Shown: positions 56,875 through 64,000 of the stretch, piece after piece
Layout of the letters: the number at the start of each line of letters is the position of its first letter
How positions within the stretch are numbered: the stretch's first letter is position 1
Source of the DNA: Reticulitermes speratus
Lineage: Eukaryota > Arthropoda > Insecta > Blattodea > Rhinotermitidae
Length of the DNA: 64,000 bases
Direction: 5' to 3'
NCBI GenBank assembly: GCA_021186555.1
Contig: JAJKFL010000007.1
Coordinates: 25,363,177 to 25,427,176 of the forward strand
The notes under the pieces: generated by a model
Databases searched by the model: none
The model's input: the letters and a program-made list of their open reading frames with translations, nothing else
Told to the model about the DNA's origin: nothing
Program-made: the position numbers and the translations under genes

Positions 56875-57197
56875 TACAATGAGATGGACCGGGCATGTGG
56901 CAAGTATGGTAGACAGGAGAGGTGCATACAAGGTTTTGGTGGGGAGACCTGAGGGAAAGAGAGCACTTGGAATACCTACGCGTAGATGGGAGGTTAATAT
57001 TAAAATGGATAATCAAGAATTGGAATGGGGGCACGGACTGGATTAATCTGGATCAGGATAGAGACAGATGGTGGGCTCTTGTGAATGCGGTAATGAACCT
57101 TCGTGTCCCATAAAATGCGGGGAGTTTATTGACTAGCTGAGGACCTGTCAGCTTCTCAGGAAGGACTCTGCTCCATGTAATTAGTCAGTCAGTCATA
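56875..57197 (+). pseudogene. LINE 3' end, best-preserved relic
   Basis: Plus translation from 56881: RWTGHVARMVDRRGAYKVLV, GRPEGKRALGIPTRRWEVNI and, after a frameshift, [20 protein letters not shown]. Non-coding tail cttctcaggaaggactctgc ends in (agtc)n. Only the region after the reverse transcriptase is present, as in a 5'-truncated insertion. Confidence 0.9.
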
Positions 57198-57367
57198 CAT
57201 AATTTAAAAATTTGACAGAGGGCCGCATAACACAACCTGGAAGCCCGCAGGTTGCAGACACATGTCTTGTGACGTCCGTGCCACCTTGTATATACCGCAT
57301 ACACTGTGTTTGGTAAGCAGTGGTTCAAATTCCGAAACACATAAAAGCCCGGTTAAGTAAAGGTAGG

Positions 57368-57654
57368 TAAAGGTAAAGTTCTCCCTAGAACGGGCCATGA
57401 AGGCCCAGAGGGGGAGTAGAGGTATAGCTCTACTCTTTAACACCGGCACTAGATGAGGGTGGGTGGTCAACTCCACGCCCCGGCCGCTTTACCCCCGGGA
57501 AAGAGACCCGGTACCCATTGTTTAGGAGGCTGGGTGGGCCCCAGGGCTGGTCTGGACGGGTGCAAAAAATCTCGCCCCCAGCGGAATTCGGTCACAACAC
57601 CGTCCAGCCCGTAGCGAGTCGCTATACCGACTGAGCTATCCCGGCCCACAAGAA
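57368..57654 (-). repeat. SINE A, full length, reference copy
   Basis: 287 bp between a 13-bp duplication aagtaaaggtagg (57355-57367 and 57655-57667). Minus-strand head gggccgggatagctcagtcg contains an A box; the B box has decayed to gaccgaattccgc. Body agtagaggtatagctctac and ccggccgctttacccccggg. Confidence 0.95.
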
Positions 57655-57667
57655 AAGTAAAGGTAGG

Positions 57668-58360
57668 CGGAACGATAATCGTACGTCAGTCGGGGAGTGC
57701 CAGTAGCAGCCCCGGCATCCAGCTGAAGAAACCGTAAAAATCACTAAGAATGCTGGCCCAGAACAGCTGCTAACTTGACCAGTATTCGAACCCTATCACA
57801 GCCAGCTAACTACTTACAGACACAGTGCAATGTGACGACAATTTGACCTACTTACTTCAGTAGTTACATCAGGGCGCCTGTCGATGGACAACAACACCCG
57901 ACGAACTGCGTCGCTGTCAAACTGCTGGCGCAGTGACGAAGGACATGCTTGATGTTACGAATAATGACGGCTTAGTAACGGATTTATGACATTGTTTTAT
58001 AGGTCGGTTGCAAGGAACAGAACGAAACGGCATACTGAATACTTTATAATGGCACTTAATGATGTCCTGGCATTACTACACGTATTCAAATTCGCTACAG
58101 AAATGTCAATCGCACGACGAGATGCCAATCTGCCGCGCTATCATACAGTACACGTAGACGGAACGCACTCCTTTGACCGTTCCTATGTCACTTGACATTG
58201 CTACACAAATTGCAGAAATGATTTAGTTACGAATATCATGACATCACATTTAACGCTGTGTTATTATGGCCCTTTGACTCTATTCACTGTAAACTGTAAC
58301 ACAACGAAAAGAGTTCCAATGTCGAGAAAGACAGAATAAGAGATCTCCGCCAATCCTTTA
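57668..58360. other. No gene recognised
   Basis: Mixed sequence; the 69-codon frame at 57986-58195 has no motif. Confidence 0.4.
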
Positions 58361-58364
58361 TATT

Positions 58365-58650
58365 ACGCAGCGTCGAGTGGTAATCTTTTACGGACGTTTC
58401 GGTACAACCTATTGGTCACATCTTCAAGGGTCAAGAAGTCTTGACCCTTGAAGGATGGGACCGATAGGTTGTCCCGAAACGTCGGTACAGAATTACCACT
58501 CGAAGCCGCGTAATATCCCAGAAGAGCGCAGATCTTATCAACATCGCGGCGGAAGCCTGAAATCAAAGACAAAATGTATCGACCGACGAAGATGAGGGCA
58601 AACGTTCCCTCGAAACGTCGGAGCAGATGACCCACTGCCGCAGCGTCACA
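58365..58650. repeat. Family-2 hammerhead-like foldback
   Basis: 58373-58436 and 58440-58507 are inverted copies (agtggtaat..acgtttcggtac against cccgaaacgtcggtac..attaccact). A further gatgagggc..ccctcgaaacgtcgg lies at 58590-58624. The tail taatatcccagaagagcgca matches other copies. Confidence 0.65.
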
Positions 58651-58896
58651 TTCCAGACAACCGGAATCGTCAAATACCGCTGTGAGAGCCTCAAAACTCG
58701 CACTGACAGAACACAGTGCGATAGGAGAGTGTGAGAATGTGACTCTTAACGTATCAAGATGTAACTTAAAATATAGCAAGGAGTTTCGAACTCAGCTCAG
58801 ATAATTACTTTCCTATCACACAGATTATTGGTTCTATAGGCCTAGCAGCATAATCACTGTTCTTTATTTCCGTGAAAACCTGTTTTAAAGTACCTA

Positions 58897-59190
58897 CAGT
58901 AGTAGTAATCCCTCACTTTTCGCGGGCTCGTACTTTACGGTTCCGCAAATTCGCGGGGCCGCCCCAATATAAAAATACGTCACTCGAACCCTTCAATGGA
59001 TATAAGTACGAAAATTGTTCGACAACTCGAACAGGTGTCCAATCACAATATTTCTGCAAAGAAAAAACACTAAAAAATAATAAAACATTGTTTGAGGGGT
59101 GGGAGTGGCGTGGCGGTCAATTATTCACGGATCTGCGCTTTTCGCGGAATGTCTTCGAACCTACCTCCCGCGAAAAGGGAAGGATTACTG
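58897..59190. mobile_element. pogo/Tigger-like MITE
   Basis: Starts cagtagtagtaatccctcac, continues ttttcgcggg, and ends cccgcgaaaagggaaggatt then actg; TA on both sides (58895-58896, 59191-59192). The terminal repeats are inverted copies. The 113-codon frame across it lacks any transposase motif. Confidence 0.85.
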
Positions 59191-59564
59191 TACATAAAAT
59201 TTGTCGGACTTAACCTCAAAGATTCGGAACGTCGCCATATGTTAAATGACACTAAAAGCGTCTCTTCACACAACATGTAGTGTTAGTATCCGAAGGTAGG
59301 GGTTGCAATACCGACAAGTAGGAGCTAACCATCTCGACCACTCTATCACGACAGATTCCCCCCCACACCCGTAAAGCACCTCAACATGTAGCTCGTAGCA
59401 GTAACTGCAAGAACCATTTGCTACATGAAGACACTATGGACAGAGTTTCAACCCTGTAAGCGTTTATATAAGACGGTCGGTCAGAACACAAATCTGCAAA
59501 GCTTATATTTTGGGTTCTTCATTTTCAACTCTGTACCGCTATCATACTACTGTTCCACACACAC

Positions 59565-59705
59565 CGTGTCCCTGAGTTATCAACCACCGAGTTACAACTG
59601 TTTACACCTGGCGGTCGTCTCTGAGTTTGTGGCCACGAAAATTTCGCTTCAGCGCTGGAAAAATATGACAATTCGGCGAAAATTAATGGCAGTTAGTGTG
59701 ATTTG
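59565..59705. repeat. Dispersed repeat I, copy 3
   Basis: ctgagtttgtggccacgaaa and cttcagcgctggaaaaatat resemble 36013-36060 and 32262-32310. It lies about 290 bp from the CELF-type exon. Confidence 0.5.
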
Positions 59706-59985
59706 TTTCACTGTTAGATTCAACGCCACGTAAAACTGTTTCCCGACCGACTGCCGTACAAAGATTGTCGATGAGGAGCCTGAAACACGGGGTAAACATG
59801 TCAAATTTTGCAACATACATACATCAGTTCGTGGTACGAATTTATGAAACTGTGGAACCAAATATGGGAAACCATTAAAGGTGTTGTAGAAGACACAGGC
59901 TAGCTGATTTCACGGCCACTAAATGTTACGACACTGTGTAGGAATACCGTACATGGCGCAGGGACGTTGCAATTTGGTGTGTCCG

Positions 59986-59991
59986 ACTTAC
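59986..59991 (-). other. 5' splice site (donor) of the CELF-type exon
   Basis: Minus-strand GTAAGT directly after the glycine codon GGG matches the metazoan donor consensus and leaves the exon in phase 0. Confidence 0.85.
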
Positions 59992-60074
59992 CCCTGCCAG
60001 CGTCTTGATGTTGTGCAGTGCATTCTGGGCGTCCAGTGCCGACTTTCTTGTGAAGAAGGTCACGAAACAGCATC
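59992..60074 (-). CDS. CELF1/2-type (bruno/arrest): Internal exon of a CELF/Bruno-family RNA-binding protein (second half of RRM1)
   Basis: Read on the minus strand, this 83-nt segment lies between an acceptor (gtttgtttcag, 60085-60075) and a strong donor (GGG then GTAAGT, 59991-59986). It starts with the last two bases of a glycine codon and ends on a codon boundary. The 28 residues begin [11 protein letters not shown] and end [20 protein letters not shown], with the residue before it, is the RNP1 octamer of an RRM; the remainder is the second helix and edge of RRM1. CELF/Bruno proteins bind U/GU-rich RNA and control splicing, translation and decay in nucleus and cytoplasm. The FVTFFTRK and HNIKTL pattern is closer to CELF1/2 and Drosophila arrest/bru than to the CELF3-6 type (which has FLTYC). 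From memory, vertebrate CELF genes also have an 83-nt exon here. No partner exon was found in the window, so the gene is seen only through this exon. Confidence 0.9.
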
Positions 60075-60090
60075 CTGAAACAAACAACAC
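60075..60090 (-). other. 3' splice site (acceptor) of the CELF-type exon
   Basis: Minus-strand reading gives a pyrimidine/T-rich run ending in TTTCAG immediately before GATGCTG. Further upstream, about 60095-60125, lie gtaac-type sequences that could serve as branch points; this is inference. Confidence 0.8.
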
Positions 60091-60211
60091 TGTTACCACA
60101 CCAGAATACTGTAACATTTCGAAATTCATAAACACATAACGGGACGATCGTGTGGGTGTCACGGTCAATCTGCATGCTTTACTTCCGAAATCAGTCAACA
60201 AAATGGACATA

Positions 60212-60395
60212 CAGTCGAACCCGGTTATAACGACATCGGTTTATGCGACACCCTGTCTATAGCGTCAGATATTCTGTGGTGCCAATTAATTCATCACTGT
60301 CAACCATAACAATACATCATACGGTTATAACAACACTCGTTTATATCAACACAAAATATTCAATCTTTTCATGACGTTATAACAGGGTTCGATTG
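60212..60395. mobile_element. TA-flanked MITE C, copy 4
   Basis: 184 bp, cagtcgaacccggttataac to acagggttcgattg, with TA at 60210-60211 and 60396-60397. It lies 138 bp upstream of the exon. Confidence 0.92.
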
Positions 60396-60589
60396 TATTT
60401 TGATGCTCATACATCAACACTTAACGCTGTCACGTAAACATACCTTACGTCACCTACCTTACGTGAACCTGAACCATTATTTGACTGGTTTTGTCAAAAG
60501 CACGTCATCGTGCAACATAAATGGTACGTGACACAAAATGCACGTGACACTGACATCGACATGATTAGATCTTTAGGCTCTGATGGTGG

Positions 60590-60700
60590 AGGAAAGACAT
60601 GCGGGGTAGACCCTCAACGATGAAGGCAGTAGGTTCCTCCGAAACGTCAGTACCACCTCCAAAACTACGTGATGTCACAACACAGATGGCAATCTTAACA
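60590..60700 (+). repeat. Family-2 hammerhead-like repeat
   Basis: ggttcctccgaaacgtcagt then ctacgtgatgtcacaacac. The upstream ctcaacgatgaagg stands where CTGANGATG would be. Confidence 0.45.
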
Positions 60701-60724
60701 TACAACCTACAACTTCCAGACAAC

Positions 60725-60905
60725 TTTCGATACGGCAAATAATAAACTAATAGACGGTAAATGTAGAGGGATGAATGAGATGAGAAATACATACAAAATT
60801 TTGGAGGAAAACCTAAAGAAAGATATCAGGCCTATGCGCAAGATTTATGGAGGAGACGCGACCTGAAAACAGATCTTTGAGGAATAACATGTAATGCTGT
60901 GCAAC
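60725..60905 (+). pseudogene. Probable LINE 3' relic
   Basis: EMRNTYKILEENLKKDIRPM could be a decayed version of the GAYKVLVGRPEGKRP segment at 56920. Weak match. Confidence 0.4.
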
Positions 60906-61124
60906 AGATCCGACTGAATAGTAGCATTTTCCAACACAGGCCCTTCTGAACAATTTTCTACAAAAGGCGGTTAATTCCCTGCCCAATTAAGCGACTGTCA
61001 GATTCTTCATTATGAATCTAATCGAGCGAGTGGTTCGGTCACTTTGTCAATTAATCAGTATACCACAAGACGGGAGTCCACATTTGCAATTTGCATGCAA
61101 TTACTATTGCACAAGTGTCTCCAG

Positions 61125-61160
61125 TAAGATGCAGCCCGCGGGCCACACTTTGATTCCCCT
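61125..61160. repeat. hAT-like MITE terminal fragment
   Basis: cagcccgcgggccacacttt then gattcccctg resembles the end of a hAT MITE (ggcccgcgggcc..cccctg). No second end was found. Confidence 0.45.
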
Positions 61161-61730
61161 GATCTACTATTTTCCTTCCTGACCTATGTTCTCCATAACA
61201 CTGCCTGCCTTCCTCGTACAGTCTATATCCTTTCAATATCACAGGAAGGTAAGGGCACAGTGAGGAGGTTGGGGAGAGCAATCTGTAAGACCATCCCACA
61301 ACATCCGCAACCGTTCGCCATTATTTTAGTTGGCTGAGATGGGGGAAAGTGGGTGGGTGGGTGGAAGGAGGTCCACTTCGATATAGCATACGGCAGCTTC
61401 CTCCGTTCCAACCAAAACTGAGGAAGCAACTTGCGAAGTATACTAGAGTTACAAATAAGTTAACCTACACGGCACAGAAGTTCGGCGCAGCAACCGGGGA
61501 AAACAGCCCATAAACAGACATGGTCTATATACTCTTGCAAACAGCCAACCTTCCGGCTACTGCAGGGTATTTGCGGGATTTCTTAATCTTTTAGAGACAG
61601 CGGAACAAACACTCTGCAAAATCTCACGGCATGACATACTACGGTAAAGTCTGCCTGTGCATTTTAGTATTCATATTTCAAAATACAAGATCTGCGATAG
61701 GAAAAGATTACATAAAATTTATGGTCTAAA
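61161..61730. other. No gene recognised
   Basis: Mixed sequence, with gggtgggtgggtgg at 61349-61362. Confidence 0.4.
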
Positions 61731-61746
61731 ATAATAATAACATTAA

Positions 61747-61779
<33 letters not shown>

Positions 61780-61918
61780 TGTGCTTTTGTTTGTGGTTGG
61801 GATGCCTTCTAAGGGCGTAACGTTTATACACAGTTTCGTGAATGTCGGGCGAAAGTTGAAATCGCACGAGCGCACACAACACCACACACACACACACATA
61901 TATATATATACACACACA
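61731..61918. repeat. (TTA)n, (AC)n and (TA)n microsatellites
   Basis: attattattatt at 61749-61778, then cacacacacacacatatata near 61880-61918. Confidence 0.9.
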
Positions 61919-62990
61919 GTAATTTCACGAGGCGACATTCTGTTTACCGGGAAACAAGGCTAACAAGTAGGGCGCTGAGATGGCCAAACATGTCATAACG
62001 TCCGTACCAAGTTTCGTGAAAATCGGTCAACAATTCCAGTCGCTGAAGCAGAGGGCAAAGATGAAAATGTTATCTCATAAAACTATTTTATTTCATTAAG
62101 AAAGGAAAGAAGACAAAAGATAAATGAAGACACACAGCGTCAGTATAATGTCAACCAATTACCTTATACATGCAGTGAAGCCCCTTAATGCACACAGTAT
62201 GGAATGGCTATACCTCACGCTACGGACAATACCTGAGGAAGGAACAACTCTGAGTAGATTAAAGGATACTCACAAATGTACATGGATAACAACACGAGGG
62301 ACTACATGTGTCTCCATAGCCTTTCGGTCGTTCCTATTTCTGTTTCTTGGCACAGATCGTAAATGCTGTCCCTCGGGTAGCAAGGAAATTGCGCTGTGGT
62401 TGTAGTGAGGCCCCCCCAAGGATCCGTATACAATGCTGCATGTGTCTTCAGTGTGTTAAACCGGGCCCGCGTCTTCATTACGTTCACACGAAGTGCAGTC
62501 ACGTTGTAACACGCATTCCACAACATTAGACAGGGCACAGCTAACTTTAATACTAATGATAGTTCCGGAGATATCGCTGGATTTTGGTGCCAAACGTACT
62601 GGATATTCATAAAATTAATTATACGCTGGTCTCCCTACGCAGTGCATACAAAAACTGGTCCAAATGAGCGGTATTGAACGTTCTACGCAATTACGTACAT
62701 ACCTACATACTTATTCTTGCTTTACAGCTATTATAAATTCCACGTACAAAACCGCAGAGCAGTGTTAGCTTTCGACTTTATGGCACTAACTAAATAACAA
62801 CTGGAGCTAAGCACATGGAATTTCGTACCAAAAATACTTCATAAACATACATACACACTATTTATAAAATACTGTTTGTAATTTAACAAACACAAACATG
62901 GCGAAGACGCGACAATTCGAGGTAATAACCGACGAGCTTGGCATAAAAAAAACTGTCCTTACGTACGCTAGCAAGTTTTTCACAAAAACA
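61919..62990. other. No gene recognised
   Basis: Includes agtttcgtgaaaatcggtca at 62010-62029, a phrase found near insect repeats with polar ends. The 93- and 102-residue frames here have no motif. Confidence 0.4.
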
Positions 62991-63196
62991 AAATAGAATA
63001 GAATAGAACAGAACAGAGTAGAATAAAATAGAACAGAATAGAATAGAACAGAATAGAACAGAATTGAACAGAATAGAATAGAACAGAACAGGTCAGAATA
63101 GAACAGAATAGAATAGAACAGAATAGAATAGATATAGAATATAATAGAAGAGAAGATAACAGAATAGAACAGCATAAAACAGAACAGAATAGAATA
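62991..63196. repeat. (AGAAT/AGAAC)n pentanucleotide array
   Basis: About 40 imperfect units; the reverse complement of the TTCTA arrays at 1721 and 12217. The 105-residue minus frame over it is an artefact. Confidence 0.95.
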
Positions 63197-63499
63197 ACAA
63201 CTGTATCAGACTGTTAAGACTACAAACGTACACAACAGGAAGGTAGAGTTTATGATTTCCGCTCGGAAAAACTTATTTCTTTCATACTGGGATAACAGCA
63301 ACATAGTGACAGAGGAAAATCTACATGTAGCTTTGTGTCTGACTGTGTAACCAACGGAACCAAACACGTGAAATGTCACACTGACACAGAACACAATACC
63401 ATCTACAATTGCTGTACGAAAGATAAGCCGTCAACGCAAGGATTAGGAACAACGTAAATTTTTAATTTTACACAATGACAGACGGAAATTAATAAAAAA

Positions 63500-63777
63500 A
63501 AATATAGTGGTCCCTGTGCAAGCCGAAAAACATACAAGGGGGAGTAGAGGTATAGCTCCACTGATTCTTAACCTCGTCATTAGATGGAGGTGGTCAACTT
63601 TACGCCCCGGCCGCTTTACACATGGGAAAAAAACCACGGTACCCATTGAACAGGAGGCTGGGTGGGTTCCAGAGCCGATCTGGACGTTTTGGAGAACTCT
63701 CCTGCTCCTGCGGGTATTTGAACCACGAACCGTCCAACCCGCAGCTAGTCGCTATATAAATTGTGCTATACGGCTCC
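63500..63777 (-). repeat. SINE A, near full length
   Basis: gtagaggtatagctccactg, ccggccgctttacacatggg, caggaggctgggtgggttcc and a decayed inverted head ending at tatacggctcc. Confidence 0.88.
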
Positions 63778-64000
63778 AATGTAAAATAATGGGAATCCAC
63801 AAAGCGGTACGGAGACGAATGGATATGAGTTGCTTAATTATTAATTTTGGTTGCTGCTAGTGTCACTGTAATGAAAGTTTGCGTCTTTTCAGTACTTGCT
63901 GTTTGCAATGGCACAGCGAAGAGTCAAGTGATGCAACCTGTAGACAAGCCACTCATTAGCATGCAGTTAACTAACGCGTTTCACCCTTACATTTTGCAGG

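Larger units (their letters stand above)
1..59991 (-). other. Inferred downstream intron of the CELF-type gene, packed with repeats
   Basis: If the exon at 59992-60074 is real and transcribed leftwards, this span is intronic. I found no other exon with recognisable coding sequence; the next CELF exons (encoding MHHPIQMKP-like residues, then RRM2) were looked for by eye and not seen. Very long introns are known in Bruno-family genes of insects. Confidence 0.6.
60075..64000 (-). other. Inferred upstream intron of the CELF-type gene
   Basis: The exon coding for the first half of RRM1 would lie to the right; no matching sequence was seen up to the window end. The span holds a TA-flanked MITE, a LINE relic, an AGAAT-type pentanucleotide array and a SINE A. 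Confidence 0.6.

Noticed and set aside
58363..58779. 138-residue minus frame
   Set aside because: Covers the family-2 foldback; no motif, and residues change with the palindrome.
1..64000. Further CELF/Bruno exons (RRM2 LFVGM or GCAFVTF motifs, MHHPIQMKP exon)
   Set aside because: Looked for by eye on the minus strand and in translated frames; none convincing, so none reported.

Overview
The window looks like gene-poor, repeat-dense DNA from a large animal genome, most probably an insect. My best guess is a cockroach or termite (Blattodea): the decayed LINE 3' ends (translations like GRGYGPVVRQTAE and RWTGHVARM) and the tRNA-derived SINEs resemble, from memory, repeats of those genomes. Nothing bacterial or viral was recognised. 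Most long open frames are products of repeats or low-complexity DNA.

The only host coding sequence I can support is one 83-nt exon on the minus strand (60074 to 59992). It encodes the second half of the first RNA-recognition motif of a CELF/Bruno-family protein, CELF1/2 (arrest/bru) type, with consensus splice sites at both ends. Everything left of it would then be the downstream intron (at least 59.9 kb) and everything right of it the upstream intron (at least 3.9 kb).

Layout. 1-13.7 kb: SINE-A copies, LINE relics, a hAT-like MITE, a TA-flanked MITE, a 38-bp array and a palindromic hammerhead element. 13.7-14.5 kb: a hAT-like MITE whose interior is a 43-bp satellite. 15-29 kb: nested SINEs (B inside A; a hammerhead-like repeat inside A; D at the end of a LINE tail), a GGN-rich array and a second palindromic hammerhead element. 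29.5-32 kb: a 40-bp satellite with 520-bp higher-order periodicity. 32-43 kb: a piggyBac-like MITE carrying both a SINE and a foldback element, a 36-bp array, and two textbook hammerhead cores. 43-52 kb: 32-, 72- and 68/76-bp arrays. 52-59.9 kb: a nearly perfect 0.5-kb palindrome with hammerhead cores in both arms, E inside D, an intact SINE A and a pogo-like MITE. 60-64 kb: the exon, another TA-flanked MITE and more SINE/LINE debris.

The most interesting system is a family of short protein-less palindromic elements. Each carries a small hammerhead-ribozyme-like core (CTGANGA, stem II, GAAAC, minimal stem III) in one or both arms. Most end in a shared ATGCACGGTGA-like tail and lie between 9-17 bp target-site duplications. 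Hammerhead variants with reduced stem III are known in association with Penelope-like retroelements; the paired inverted arrangement, the shared tail and the copy density in one stretch of DNA deserve a closer look. No computation was run: coordinates were read by eye and boundaries of old repeats are approximate.
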